The notes under the pieces: generated by a model | What the model saw: the letters and a program-made list of their open reading frames with translations, nothing else | What the model was told of the DNA's origin: nothing | The model's database searches: none | Position numbers and translations under genes: made by a program | Part shown: one piece after another, positions 52,061 to 61,655 of the stretch | Position numbering within the stretch: position 1 is the stretch's first letter | How the letters are laid out: every line of letters begins with the position of its first letter | Source of the DNA: an uncultured Enhydrobacter sp. | Lineage (GTDB): Bacteria > Pseudomonadota > Gammaproteobacteria > Pseudomonadales > Moraxellaceae | NCBI GenBank assembly: GCA_946222995.1 | Contig: CAMIOS010000006.1 | Span: 1 to 64,000, forward strand | DNA: 64,000 nt | Direction: 5' to 3'

Positions 52061-54310
52061 TTATGCCGTTAGTTGTGCTAAGGCCTGATTGAAGGTTTGA
52101 CTAGGACGCATAACCGTGCTGAGTTTATCTTGATCCGGCTTATAATAACCACCGATATCAACCGCTTGTCCTTGTATCTCCTTTAATTCTTCAACGATCT
52201 TTTGTTCATTGTCGTCTAAAGCTTTGGCAAGTGGGGCAAATTTGGCTTTAAGTTCGCTGTCTTCGTCTTGATTTGCCAATTCTTCTGCCCAGTATTTAGC
52301 TAGATAATAATGGCTACCACGGTTATCAAGTTCACCGGTGCGACGAGAGGGTGATTTATCATTATCGAGCAGTTTGCCTGTCGCTAAATCCAGCGTTTTG
52401 GCAAGCAATTTGGCGCGTGGGTTGTTTTCTTTGAGCCCTAAGTCTTCAAGTGATACCGCCAACGCCAGCATCTCGCCCAATGAATCCCAACGCAAGTGGT
52501 TTTCTTCAACCAGTTGCTCAACGTGTTTGGGTGCCGAACCGCCCGCGCCAGTTTCGTACATACCGCCGCCCGCCATCAATGGCACAATTGAGAGCATTTT
52601 GGCAGAGGTGCCCAATTCAAGGATTGGGAACAAGTCTGTCAAATAGTCACGTAGGATATTACCCGTGACCGAGATGGTATCTAAACCACGAGCCACACGC
52701 TCAAGGGTATAACGCATCGCACGCACTTGTGACATGATTTGGATATCCAGCCCTGTGGTATCGCCCACAAGTGAACTATCTTTAAGGTAGGTTTTAACTT
52801 TTTTAATCAGTTCGTTTTCGTGTGGACGGTATGGGTCAAGCCAAAATATCGCAGGCATACCCGAATTACGTGCACGCGTAACTGCCAATTTTACCCAGTC
52901 ACGGATGGGGGCGTCTTTGACTTGACACATCCGCCAAATATCGCCTTCTTCGACCTCTTGGCTCATCAATACTTCGCCTGTCTCAATATCGGTGATATTG
53001 GCAGTACCTGCTTCTGGGATTTCAAAGGTTTTGTCATGTGAACCGTACTCTTCAGCTTTTTGTGCCATCAAGCCGACATTAGGCACGGTACCCATGGTGG
53101 CTGGGTTGAAGTTACCATGCCATTTGCAAAAATTAATGATTTCTTGATAAATACGAGCAAAAGTAGACTCTGGCATCACCGCTTTACAGTCGTAAGGTTT
53201 GCCATCTGCTCCCCACATTTTGCCGCCATTGCGGATCATTGCAGGCATTGAGGCATCCACAATCACATCATTGGGTGAATAAAAATTATCAATGCCTTTC
53301 GCCGAATCGACCATTGCCAAGGCTGGGCGATGTTCTTGACAAGCGTGCAAGTCACGGATAATTTCTTCACGTTGGGTCGTTGGCAGGGTTTCGATTTTTT
53401 CGTATAGTCCTGCCATACCGTTGTTAACGTTAATCCCTAACTCATCAAATAGCTTGCCCCATTTTTCAAAGGCTTCTTTGTAATAAACCCGTACGCAGTG
53501 GCCAAATACAATCGGGTGCGATACTTTCATCATGGTCGCTTTGACATGCAGCGAGAATAAAATACCCGCTTCTTTACAGTCATCGAGTTGTTTTTCATAA
53601 AACTCAATCAACGCTTTTTTGCTCATAAACATTGAGTCAATCACTTCGGCATCTTGTAGCGCCACTTCAGGTTTTAACACGATGGTTTTACCCGATTTGG
53701 TAAGCAATTCCATTTTAACTGTACGGGCTTTATCCAACGTCATGGATTTTTCGCCATGATAGAAGTCGCCTTCTTCCATGTGTGAAGCGTGGGTTTTTGA
53801 CCATTGTTTCCACTCACCCATTGAATGCGGATGTTTTTTAGCATAGTTTTTCACTGCTAAAGGGGCACGGCGGTCAGAGTTGCCCTCACGCAGTACAGGG
53901 TTAACCGCAGAGCCCAAGCATTTACCGTAACGCGCTTTGATAATTTTTTCTTCTTCGGTTTCTGGATTGTCTGGATAATCAGGCACGTTGTAGCCTTTGC
54001 TTTGTAGCTCTTCAATACATTCTTTTAATTGGGCAACTGAGGCACTGATATTGGGAAGTTTGATGATATTGGTGTCAGGGTCTTGGGTAAGTTTGCCAAG
54101 TTCAGCAAGGGTATCTGATACTTTTTGATCATTGGTAAGATAATCACTAAATTCGGCCAACACACGATGGGCAACTGAAATATCAGTTTTTTCGATTTCG
54201 ATGCCGGCAGGTTTGGTAAAGGTTTCAATAATTGGCAATAATGAGTAAGTTGCCAATAATGGCGCTTCATCAGTTAAGGTATAAATGATTTTTGACTTTC
54301 CATCCGTCAT
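52061..54310 (-). CDS. icd: Isocitrate dehydrogenase, NADP-dependent, monomeric
   Basis: Converts isocitrate to 2-oxoglutarate and CO2. At 749 residues with starts such as SKIIYTLTDEAPLLATYSLLPI it is the large monomeric type found in Azotobacter, Acinetobacter and Corynebacterium, unrelated in length to the dimeric E. coli enzyme. Signature stretches are LREGNSDRRAPLAVKNYAKKHPH, FWLDPYRPHENELI and GTSAKMLSIVPLMAGGGMYETGAGGSAPKH. Good AAGGGG ribosome site. Located with the other TCA genes but in its own unit. Confidence 0.96.
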   Translation of the reverse strand: MTDGKSKIIYTLTDEAPLLATYSLLPIIETFTKPAGIEIEKTDISVAHRVLAEFSDYLTNDQKVSDTLAELGKLTQDPDTNIIKLPNISASVAQLKECIEELQSKGYNVPDYPDNPETEEEKIIKARYGKCLGSAVNPVLREGNSDRRAPLAVKNYAKKHPHSMGEWKQWSKTHASHMEEGDFYHGEKSMTLDKARTVKMELLTKSGKTIVLKPEVALQDAEVIDSMFMSKKALIEFYEKQLDDCKEAGILFSLHVKATMMKVSHPIVFGHCVRVYYKEAFEKWGKLFDELGINVNNGMAGLYEKIETLPTTQREEIIRDLHACQEHRPALAMVDSAKGIDNFYSPNDVIVDASMPAMIRNGGKMWGADGKPYDCKAVMPESTFARIYQEIINFCKWHGNFNPATMGTVPNVGLMAQKAEEYGSHDKTFEIPEAGTANITDIETGEVLMSQEVEEGDIWRMCQVKDAPIRDWVKLAVTRARNSGMPAIFWLDPYRPHENELIKKVKTYLKDSSLVGDTTGLDIQIMSQVRAMRYTLERVARGLDTISVTGNILRDYLTDLFPILELGTSAKMLSIVPLMAGGGMYETGAGGSAPKHVEQLVEENHLRWDSLGEMLALAVSLEDLGLKENNPRAKLLAKTLDLATGKLLDNDKSPSRRTGELDNRGSHYYLAKYWAEELANQDEDSELKAKFAPLAKALDDNEQKIVEELKEIQGQAVDIGGYYKPDQDKLSTVMRPSQTFNQALAQLTA

Positions 54311-54683
54311 GGAGAACCCCTTATTTTTGCGTTTTAGTTAAGAAATATAGTTAGTTAAGTGCCGAGTTCATACGGCGTGAAATAGCGATAAAATTTAATA
54401 TAACGCGTTCGGCTAAAAAATAATGGGTAAAGTATTGACGATCCACGATTTTACGTCAATCACATGGCGTGATAAAAACTATTTTTATAATAAATGACTG
54501 GTCAGAACCATGTAAAAATGGCGTAATGATCTGTCTAAAAACCTAGTCAACGATCTTTAAGCAGTTATCTCTATCTTTTATTCGCCATGTTTAAAAATGT
54601 AATTTTATGGCTAAAAACCTTTTCATTTTATAACTTTTTTTATAACCTTTTGTCTAATTTTATGGATGTATTAAGGTATAGTT
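54311..54683. other. Divergent intergenic region icd / lytic transglycosylase
   Basis: 373 bp, no gene seen. It contains a 7-bp inverted repeat ATTGACG/CGTCAAT (54434-54440 and 54454-54460, 13-bp spacer), a possible operator. AT-rich stretches on both sides can hold the two promoters; no convincing -35/-10 pair was found. Confidence 0.4.
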
Positions 54684-56042
54684 ATGCGTTTATTAGCAAT
54701 CACAGGGATAATCGGTTCACTTGCGCTGGCACGCCAAGCATTTGCGGCCCCTACCCCGCCCGAACTTAGCAACAGCCAGTTCCAACAATGTTTATCTGGT
54801 CTCAAAAATTCAAGTAATTTTAGCGGTGTGGGCTCAACGCTTGAGCAATATCGCCCCAGTGAGCCAGACCCCAGTGTGATTGTATCGCTCAATTACCAAC
54901 CTGAATTTCAAAAAGAGCCTTGGGACTATCTATCCAGCCTTGTCGATGAAGAGCGGGTGCAAGATGGTATTGCTGCTAAACGGCAATACCAAGATGTGCT
55001 GAATCGTATTGAACAACGCTATGGCGTCAAAGGCACGGATGTGCTTGGGGTGTGGGGCGTGGAGTCCAATTTTGGCAAACAACTGGGCAAAAAAGACTTG
55101 GTGCAGTCGCTTGCCACTTTGTCTTGTTTTGATCGTCGCCAAAGTTATTTTCGCAGCGAATATGCCAATGCGTTAAAAATCATCCAAAACGGGGATGTCC
55201 GTCGTGACGATATGACAGGTTCCTGGGCAGGGGCCTTTGGGCAAACGCAATTTATGCCCAGCACCTTTTTGCGCTTAGCACAAGATTTTGATGGCGATGG
55301 GCGTAAGGATTTGGTAAATAGCCAAGCTGATGCGTTGGCATCGACTGCTAATTTTTTGGCAAAAGCTGGCTATCACACAGGCGAGCCATGGGGCTTTGAA
55401 GTTAAAGTACCTAATGGCTACTGGGCGGCCAACAACCGCCGTGACAAAAAGCCAATAAGCTACTGGCGAGATAAGGGGTTTACCCTAGCCAATGGTCAGC
55501 CGTTACCCTCGAATTTAGACAGTGCAGGGCTATTATTGCCAGCCGGTCAAAATGGCCCTGCCTTTTTGGTGGGCAAAAACTTTGAGGCATTTTATAGTTA
55601 TAACGCTTCAGAAAATTATGCCTTGGCCATTGCGCATTTATCGGATTTAATTAGCCAAAATAATACCAACGTCAATTTTGCCACCCCTTGGCCTACCGAT
55701 GATCCTGGTATTAGTCGCCGCCAAACCCGTGAAATTCAGCAAGCCTTAATCAATTTAGGCTATGACATTGGCAACGCCGATGGCATGATCGGTGATAAAT
55801 CTCGTTTAGCGATTCAAGATGTTCAGCGTAAACAAGGGGTGAATCCCGATGGTCGAGCAGGCTTGAAACTGTATCATCTATTGGTCGCCAATAGTGGGAG
55901 GGCAGCGGCAAGCTCGCCAAGCTTTCGTGGACAGACTACAGACGCATCGCCTAACCCAATTAGTTCAGTTAGCCGCCCTAATGGGGGTATTGTTATTCGC
56001 CGTGTGGATACGGGTAATGGGACGGACATGGTATCGCCGTAA
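54684..56042 (+). CDS. Lytic murein transglycosylase, MltB type with peptidoglycan-binding domain
   Basis: Cleaves peptidoglycan glycan strands to 1,6-anhydroMurNAc ends. The protein (452 residues) has a Sec signal peptide (1-21, cut near AFA/AP), no lipobox, so it is probably soluble in the periplasm unlike lipoprotein MltB. The SLT_2 domain (about 30-330) carries catalytic Glu127 in GVWGVESNFG, plus GAFGQTQFMPSTF and DFDGDGRKDL. A C-terminal peptidoglycan-binding-1 domain (345-400, IQQALINLGYDIGNADGMIG) follows. The last 50 residues are a Ser/Pro-rich tail. Confidence 0.92.
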   Translation: MRLLAITGIIGSLALARQAFAAPTPPELSNSQFQQCLSGLKNSSNFSGVGSTLEQYRPSEPDPSVIVSLNYQPEFQKEPWDYLSSLVDEERVQDGIAAKRQYQDVLNRIEQRYGVKGTDVLGVWGVESNFGKQLGKKDLVQSLATLSCFDRRQSYFRSEYANALKIIQNGDVRRDDMTGSWAGAFGQTQFMPSTFLRLAQDFDGDGRKDLVNSQADALASTANFLAKAGYHTGEPWGFEVKVPNGYWAANNRRDKKPISYWRDKGFTLANGQPLPSNLDSAGLLLPAGQNGPAFLVGKNFEAFYSYNASENYALAIAHLSDLISQNNTNVNFATPWPTDDPGISRRQTREIQQALINLGYDIGNADGMIGDKSRLAIQDVQRKQGVNPDGRAGLKLYHLLVANSGRAAASSPSFRGQTTDASPNPISSVSRPNGGIVIRRVDTGNGTDMVSP

Positions 56043-56088
56043 CCGCACAACAAATAACGATACAGCCTAACGATATAGCGGCTTAAAT

Positions 56089-56122
56089 AAAAATCCCCTC
56101 AATTACTATTAAGGGGATTTTT
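56089..56122. terminator. Bidirectional terminator
   Basis: A perfect 11-bp stem aaaaatcccct / aggggattttt with a 12-base loop lies between the converging transglycosylase gene and the 88-residue gene. Confidence 0.9.
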
Positions 56123-56141
56123 ATATCGCACGTGATAACAG

Positions 56142-56408
56142 TTAGACAATCGGCGGTGGGGTGGGTTCTTCACCATTATCCATTTGGATCGGTTTGACCT
56201 CGCCCACATCATTACTGCCCCAGTTTTCATCCACGCCATCTTCGATATCCCATTGATCAAATTTTTCTCTGGGGTTGATACCACGGCGTTTCATATCTTC
56301 CACCTGCTCTTCTAGGGTACGAAATTGTTGGGCTTCGTGCATGGTGTCTTCAAGTTCATTAATATGGTCAGTTAAGAGTTGGGTTTGGGGATTATTGGTG
56401 TTAGGCAT
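56142..56408 (-). CDS. Small acidic hypothetical protein
   Basis: I do not recognise it. The 88 residues are strongly acidic and hydrophilic, with a short helical, coiled-coil-like N-terminal half (LLTDHINELEDTMHEAQQFRTLEEQVEDMKRRG) and a flexible tail ending in TPPPIV. No signal peptide or membrane segment. A good AAGGAA ribosome site and its own terminator support it as a real gene. It follows the DUF4062 gene by 77 bp on the same strand. Confidence 0.65.
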   Translation of the reverse strand: MPNTNNPQTQLLTDHINELEDTMHEAQQFRTLEEQVEDMKRRGINPREKFDQWDIEDGVDENWGSNDVGEVKPIQMDNGEEPTPPPIV

Positions 56409-56485
56409 ATAGCGTTCCTTTTGGTTGTTTTAGGTTGGTTGTTTTAGGTAAAGTAAGTAGCTAACTTGCTAGATGAATGGCTGGT

Positions 56486-57529
56486 TTATACGGTTGGATG
56501 AATTTTCCAAAGCTCTCTACCAGCGCGTGAACTGCTGTCTTTGATCAGCCACTGGTTGTTAATCGATTGTTTTTTTATCCACTGAAAGTCAACCGTTGCC
56601 ATTTGACAGCGCGACACCGCATGGACATTGGGTAGAATTTTACTGGCTTCTTTTAAGGCAGCATCTTTTACTGAATCATTTAAGCATTTAACCATCATGT
56701 CCTTGCTAAAAGGTTGGGGTAACTGCTTTAATAAAACTACAATCTCAGCCCAGCAAAAGGTATGCACGGCTAAAATATCCTGCAAGTTACCATCCTGATA
56801 CGCATGGGCTGAATAGTTGACAACCACGGTGTCATCCAAGGACAATTTATCGAACCCAATGGCTGTGATAGCATCTGTCTCAGTGGTCACGCTGGCAGTC
56901 GATAACGTATCAGGATTTGGACTAACGAGATTTGGACTAACGAGATTTGGACTAACGAGATTTGGACTAAATAGTAACGTGGTATTGCCATAATCACTGT
57001 TTGAGCCAACCGGTTTGGGCTGGATAATATTGTCAATGCTAGTGATGGATGGCGTAGCCGCCCGTTGCCAGCCTGCAACAGGTTCTTGTTGGCTCAAGGC
57101 TTTTAATGCAGTCAATAACGAGTCCATCGCATCTTGGGTCAAATCAAAGGCAATGGCATTATCTCCCAAGTCTTTTTGAATCAAGCTGGCTAAATCAAGG
57201 CGTTGTCGAGAAAAATGCCCAGTACCATGCCGATTTTTGATTAAGGCTATCATGGGTTTACGTTTGGTGACCGCATAAATATAACTTAAATGTAAGAAAC
57301 TCACCCCAGATGGGCTAAGATGACCGTAGCCATTGCCAAGGATGAACAGCAAATAGTCACAGCGGTCAATTTGTTGACGGCTATATGCCATAAAATCACT
57401 TGGATGCGCGATTAAATCCCATGTTAAAAAATAATTATCTGACAATGCTGTCTGTAAAGTATTTTCAAATTCGGGATGTTCATTTCTCACCAAGCAAACA
57501 TGAATGTGGTGACGCTGTCTTGTAGGCAC
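56486..57529 (-). CDS. DUF4062 domain protein with in-frame repeat linker
   Basis: The N-terminal 150 residues match the DUF4062 pattern: YSRQQIDRCDYLLFILGNGYGHLSPSGVSFLHLSYIYAVTKRKPMIALI. That domain is seen fused to signalling or defence modules in other proteins, but its function is unknown. A linker (about 186-205) consists of repeated LVSPN units coded by 15-bp tandem repeats. The C-terminal 130 residues (DTVVVNYSAHAYQDGNLQDI...) are unassigned; HTFCWAEIVVLLKQLPQPFSKDMM is the most structured part. The start is GTG (57527-57529) with GAGAGG before it. A stress or defence sensor is conceivable, not shown. Confidence 0.68.
   Translation of the reverse strand: MPTRQRHHIHVCLVRNEHPEFENTLQTALSDNYFLTWDLIAHPSDFMAYSRQQIDRCDYLLFILGNGYGHLSPSGVSFLHLSYIYAVTKRKPMIALIKNRHGTGHFSRQRLDLASLIQKDLGDNAIAFDLTQDAMDSLLTALKALSQQEPVAGWQRAATPSITSIDNIIQPKPVGSNSDYGNTTLLFSPNLVSPNLVSPNLVSPNPDTLSTASVTTETDAITAIGFDKLSLDDTVVVNYSAHAYQDGNLQDILAVHTFCWAEIVVLLKQLPQPFSKDMMVKCLNDSVKDAALKEASKILPNVHAVSRCQMATVDFQWIKKQSINNQWLIKDSSSRAGRELWKIHPTV
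56914..56973. repeat. Four 15-bp tandem repeats inside the DUF4062 gene
   Basis: Units of GATTTGGACTAACGA begin at 56914, 56929, 56944 and 56959 (the last diverges in its final three bases). The first three are identical. Because the unit is 15 bp, copy-number changes keep the frame and only lengthen the (L)VSPN linker. Confidence 0.85.
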
Positions 57530-57714
57530 ACAATCCTCTCAGTAAAATTTTTTAGCGAATAGTTATCCTAACTAATCGCTTATTGCTTGCTTAATTGATC
57601 GGCTTTTACTTCTTGCTATCGCTGACTGTTAAAGTTATCGCTTTAGTAAGCTATTTTATAATGTAGGCGATGAATGTAAATGCGGCTTACTTACGTTTAA
57701 AGCTATTTTTTGTT

Positions 57715-57755
57715 GTAAAATCCCTCTGTTATGTTGCCATAACGGGGCATTTTAA
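57715..57755 (-). terminator. Probable terminator after murI
   Basis: On the minus strand the arms AAAATgCCCCGTTATG and CATAACagaGGGATTTT pair around a GCAA loop, with two small mismatch regions; a weak T-tract ends it. It directly follows the murI stop. Confidence 0.6.
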
Positions 57756-57761
57756 CGTATT

Positions 57762-58655
57762 TTAAAGCGTGACGGCATAAAAATGGGTGGTCATATCGGG
57801 CAAAAATTGCGTTAATAACCGGCTTGCCACTTGTTGGGTCATGGGCAAATTGGCGGTGGTAAAAAACTGCAGCTGTCCATAAGCTGTGTGAGTATTTGCA
57901 CAATGGTGCTGATGCAGTAGTGAGGCAACCCGTCTGGCAATGGCTTGTCCTGAGTCAATCAAGTTTAACTGCTGGGGCGCTGCAATAAGTTGGTCAATTT
58001 TTTCTTTCAGATAGGCTTTAAAAAAAGGGTAATGCGTACAGCCCAATACCAAGTAATCAATCTGATTATCTATAAGCGCTTTTAGTAACGTATCTAGCTC
58101 ATTGACCGCCACATGCTGCGTTGGCATACCAGCCTCTACCCATGGCACAAGGCTTGCCAAGCTATACTTATGTACATTTACCCCTTTGGGTACAGCGATT
58201 TGCTCAATAACGGTGTTGAGTAATTCACCATGCAACGTGGCAGGGGTTGCTAACACCGCCACTTGTTGGGTTTGGCTATTTATGACCGCAGGTTTTAACG
58301 CAGGCACAAGCCCCACGACTAATAACTCAGGGTGTCGCTGCCGAACGGCTTGTAACCCATGCGCTGAAGCAGTGTTGCACGCAATTACCACCAATTTACA
58401 GCCTTGCGTTACCAACCAATCAACGGCTTGTAGGGTTAAAGTTTGGATATCATCAGGATGCCTTGAGCCATAGGGCACATGCAACGTATCTGCTAGGTAA
58501 ATAAAACTTTCGTGTGGTAGCTCATTCACCAAATGCGTTAATACTGATAATCCCCCCACCCCTGAATCAAACACGCCGATGGGGGCATAAGCATTTTGAG
58601 TCAATAAAAAAGTGGGCTGTGAAGCCAAAATGGGGGTTAAAGCTGCTGTCGTCAC
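57762..58655 (-). CDS. murI: Glutamate racemase
   Basis: Supplies D-glutamate for peptidoglycan. The 297 residues have both catalytic cysteines, in VIACNTASAHG and VLGCTHYPF, and the N-terminal PIGVFDSGVGGLSVL motif. About 25 extra residues precede that motif (MTTAALTPILASQPTFLLTQNAYA). The start is GTG at 58653-58655 with AAGG six bases upstream; no Met codon lies closer to the conserved part. Confidence 0.95.
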   Translation of the reverse strand: MTTAALTPILASQPTFLLTQNAYAPIGVFDSGVGGLSVLTHLVNELPHESFIYLADTLHVPYGSRHPDDIQTLTLQAVDWLVTQGCKLVVIACNTASAHGLQAVRQRHPELLVVGLVPALKPAVINSQTQQVAVLATPATLHGELLNTVIEQIAVPKGVNVHKYSLASLVPWVEAGMPTQHVAVNELDTLLKALIDNQIDYLVLGCTHYPFFKAYLKEKIDQLIAAPQQLNLIDSGQAIARRVASLLHQHHCANTHTAYGQLQFFTTANLPMTQQVASRLLTQFLPDMTTHFYAVTL

Positions 58656-58785
58656 ATTAAACCTTGGATGATTGTTACCATTTCTATGCTTGTTATATCA
58701 AGCGTATAGTATACCAAAATCTAAGTTACTACGACTCATACCTTTTGTATGGGTCAAAAATCAACCTGTTTCATTTAATTGGGCA

Positions 58786-59505
58786 CTAAGTAATCGACGT
58801 ATTCGGCATAGACAACTCAAAAAGTTCGCCCCCACTGTTTAGCGTTAGTACGGTGTTGCCTTCTCGCTCTATCAATTCCCCCATTTCAATAAGATGATAA
58901 AATACGTTACGATGAATAAGCCCATACAAAACCGAATCCCCATTTTTTCTCACCAATACATACGGCTGTTGGCTGTGGTCAATAGATGCTGACTGACCGT
59001 TGGCAAGCGATACAAGGTTAAAGGGCAAGCCAAAGTGGATAGGATGCGCTTGGTCTAACAAAAACTTATCGCCTTGGCTACTGACAAACTCAATATAGCG
59101 TTTGCCAGCTTTATCTATTTGATTAACTTGGGTAATCAGCAGCGGGGCATCTTCGACTTGGATTTTGAGTTTTTCGACAGGCGTTTTAAGATAATAAGCG
59201 ATGTCATTCTTGTCATCAATTTCCGCCCACAGGACTTTAGCAAACAAGTTTACCAATGACTGTCGAGTCACTTTTCGACCCTCATGCCACCATTCGCCAT
59301 TGGCTTTGATAAGCATATCCATCTCACCACAAAAATTTGGCTGCCATTGTTCAAGTGGTGGGATCACACGCTCGGCAATCGCATTATCGTCTTGGATATT
59401 GTGTAAAGATTGTAAGAGGTTATTGGGACTGTGAGCGAATGCAGGGTTGGTAATTTGTTGATCAACGGTATGAGTAGGGTCAGATGAAAAAGTGGATTTA
59501 GTCAT
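58786..59505 (-). CDS. DUF1285 family protein
   Basis: A 239-residue soluble protein of the DUF1285 family, recognised from CGEMDMLIKANGEWWHEGRKVTRQSLVNLFAKVLW (about 54-90) and the following YLKTPVEKLKIQVEDAPLL. The family has no known reaction; one domain resembles a small beta barrel. The N-terminal 45 residues and the last 60 are less conserved. It is monocistronic, divergent from etfD. Confidence 0.8.
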   Translation of the reverse strand: MTKSTFSSDPTHTVDQQITNPAFAHSPNNLLQSLHNIQDDNAIAERVIPPLEQWQPNFCGEMDMLIKANGEWWHEGRKVTRQSLVNLFAKVLWAEIDDKNDIAYYLKTPVEKLKIQVEDAPLLITQVNQIDKAGKRYIEFVSSQGDKFLLDQAHPIHFGLPFNLVSLANGQSASIDHSQQPYVLVRKNGDSVLYGLIHRNVFYHLIEMGELIEREGNTVLTLNSGGELFELSMPNTSIT

Positions 59506-59878
59506 GGTTGGGGCTCAATGTGTGATAGTCGTTGATTGCTTAATTAGAATTATTATTTGATTTTTTAACCACAATTTTAGTGTACTGTCAAATTAAGATA
59601 AGGCTTATCTGCCAAAAAACAAGTTATACATACTGATTTTGCATTTTTTTTGGTAAAGTGGCTATGTTGTTAGTTACTATTTTCTACTATAATGCTAGGT
59701 ATTTATTTTTCATCATTAGGTTAAATACCGACTGATACTGAAACGATTGGTACTTAATCAATTAATACTTATTGAAAGCTAGCCCATACGAGCTAATCAA
59801 AGGCAAATATTTATAGCAATATTATCAGTGCCAACGACTTTTTGCCCAGCGTTATCTCGTTAGCCAAAAGGAGTCTAT
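59506..59878. other. Divergent intergenic region DUF1285 / etfD
   Basis: 373 bp without a gene. The etfD promoter candidate (59665-59693) lies inside, leaving a leader of about 180 nt; no terminator or riboswitch-like fold was recognised. Confidence 0.45.
59665..59693 (+). promoter_or_regulatory. Candidate promoter of etfD
   Basis: A perfect TATAAT (59688-59693) with TGTTGT 17 bp upstream (59665-59670); TTGTTA at 59667 with 15-bp spacing is the alternative -35. Confidence 0.45.
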
Positions 59879-61540
59879 ATGCAAGATATCGAACGTGAAC
59901 AAATGGAGTTTGACGTCGTCATCGTGGGAGGTGGACCTGCGGGTTTATCAACGGCGATTCGCCTGCGTCAACTTGCCCTCGCCGCGGGTAATCCTGATTT
60001 TAGCGTGTGTGTGGTCGAAAAAGGCTCAGAGTTTGGGGCGCATACCTTATCGGGTGCGGTCATTGAGCCAAAAGCCTTAACCGAGCTTATCCCTGACTGG
60101 AAAGAAAAAGGGGCACCGCTACATGTCGAAACCAAAGGCGACCGTGTGTATATGCTAAAAAATAGCAAAAAATACCGCCAATTGCCTGACAGCATTGTGC
60201 CAGGTCTTATGCACAATCATGGCAATTATATTATCTCACTTGGTAATCTGGTGCGTTGGCTTGCGACCCAGGCTGAAGAGCTTGAAGTGATGATGTTTCC
60301 AGGCTTTGCTGCCGCAGACATCGTGTATGGCGAAGACGGCTCGGTGCGGGGAATTTTGACAGGGGACATGGGCGTCAATGCCGAAGGTCAGCCAAAATCA
60401 AGCTTTGAACCGGGTTATGAATTGTTAGCCAAGTACACGATTTTTGCCGAAGGGTGTCGTGGTCATCTGGGTAAACGTTTGATTAACCGCTTTAATCTTG
60501 ATAATGGCAAAGACCCCCAGCATTACGGTATTGGCTTAAAAGAGTTATGGGAAATCGACCCTGCCAAACATGAGCAAGGCATGGTATTGCATGGTTCAGG
60601 ATGGCCATTAAGCGAAACAGACAGTAATGGTGGCTGGTGGTTATATTTTGATGAAAATAACCAAGTATCATTTGGTATGGTCATTGATTTGGCGTACGAA
60701 AATCCGTATTTATCGCCGTTTGATGAATTACAACGCCTCAAAACCCACCCATTAATTAGCAATATTTTGACAGGTGGTAAGCGTTTATCCTATGGGGCGA
60801 GAGCCTTGACCAAAGGCGGTTTAAACTCCTTGCCAAAATTGTATTTCCCAGGTGGCGTGTTGGTGGGTGATGATGCAGGTTTCTTAAATCCTGCCAAAAT
60901 CAAAGGTTCACACACCGCTATCAAATCGGGTATGCTCGCAGCCGAAGCGGTATATGAAGCCATTGCCGCAGGTCGCCAGCATGACGAAGTGGCAAGCTAT
61001 GAAGACAAATTCAAAAATTCATGGCTATATGACGATATGTACCATGCCCGTAACTTTGCAACCGCAATGCATCGCATGGGCATTTGGATGGGTGGGGCGT
61101 TTAGCTTTATTGAAGAGAATGTGTTTAAAGGCAAAATGCCATTAACTATTCATGATAATGTGCCAGACTATGCCACGCTTGAACGCGCGGATCACGCTTA
61201 TATACCCGATTACCCAAAACCCGATGGCAAACTGACCTTTGACAAGCTATCCTCGGTCTTCATCTCAAACACCAACCACGCGGAAGACCAACCGTGCCAT
61301 TTAAAACTCACCGACCCGAATGTGCCAATTGAGCGTAACCTAAAAATTTATGCCGAGCCTGCTCAGCGTTATTGTCCGGCAGGGGTATATGAAGTGGTGC
61401 AAAGCGAAGGCGGGGCAAAATTTGTGATTAACTCGCAAAACTGCGTCCATTGTAAAACCTGTGATATCAAAGACCCTGCCCAAAATATCACTTGGGTGAC
61501 ACCTGAAGGCGGCGGTGGTCCAAACTACCCAAACATGTAA
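59879..61540 (+). CDS. Electron transfer flavoprotein-ubiquinone oxidoreductase
   Basis: Inner-membrane-associated iron-sulfur flavoprotein that passes electrons from ETF to ubiquinone, used for fatty-acid, amino-acid and 2-hydroxyacid oxidation. The 553 residues have the FAD loop VIVGGGPAGLSTAIRL, SGAVIEPKAL, the quinone/membrane region and a C-terminal 4Fe-4S module with CPAGVYE and NCVHCKTCDIKDPAQNI. Length matches the family. A strong AAGGAG ribosome site precedes the ATG. Confidence 0.97.
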   Translation: MQDIEREQMEFDVVIVGGGPAGLSTAIRLRQLALAAGNPDFSVCVVEKGSEFGAHTLSGAVIEPKALTELIPDWKEKGAPLHVETKGDRVYMLKNSKKYRQLPDSIVPGLMHNHGNYIISLGNLVRWLATQAEELEVMMFPGFAAADIVYGEDGSVRGILTGDMGVNAEGQPKSSFEPGYELLAKYTIFAEGCRGHLGKRLINRFNLDNGKDPQHYGIGLKELWEIDPAKHEQGMVLHGSGWPLSETDSNGGWWLYFDENNQVSFGMVIDLAYENPYLSPFDELQRLKTHPLISNILTGGKRLSYGARALTKGGLNSLPKLYFPGGVLVGDDAGFLNPAKIKGSHTAIKSGMLAAEAVYEAIAAGRQHDEVASYEDKFKNSWLYDDMYHARNFATAMHRMGIWMGGAFSFIEENVFKGKMPLTIHDNVPDYATLERADHAYIPDYPKPDGKLTFDKLSSVFISNTNHAEDQPCHLKLTDPNVPIERNLKIYAEPAQRYCPAGVYEVVQSEGGAKFVINSQNCVHCKTCDIKDPAQNITWVTPEGGGGPNYPNM

Positions 61541-61559
61541 GCCAAAATCTTAAAAACAA

Positions 61560-61589
61560 AAAACCGCTCAATCAATTGGGCGGTTTTTT
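61560..61589 (+). terminator. Terminator after etfD
   Basis: A 13-bp stem aaaaccgctcaat / attgggcggtttt (one G-U) closes a 2-3 base loop and is followed by T residues. Confidence 0.85.
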
Positions 61590-61611
61590 GTTTTACAACC
61601 AAATAATTGTC

Positions 61612-61638
61612 AAAAAAAAGCAACCCTTAGGTTACTTT
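61612..61638 (-). terminator. Terminator after the cold-shock gene
   Basis: On the minus strand a 7-bp stem AGTAACC / GGTTGCT (one G-U) is followed by eight T residues. Confidence 0.75.
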
Positions 61639-61655
61639 TTATGCCAATCGTGCGC

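Noticed and set aside
60523..60762. Minus-strand open frame inside etfD
   Set aside because: Antisense to a conserved flavoprotein; no independent coding evidence.
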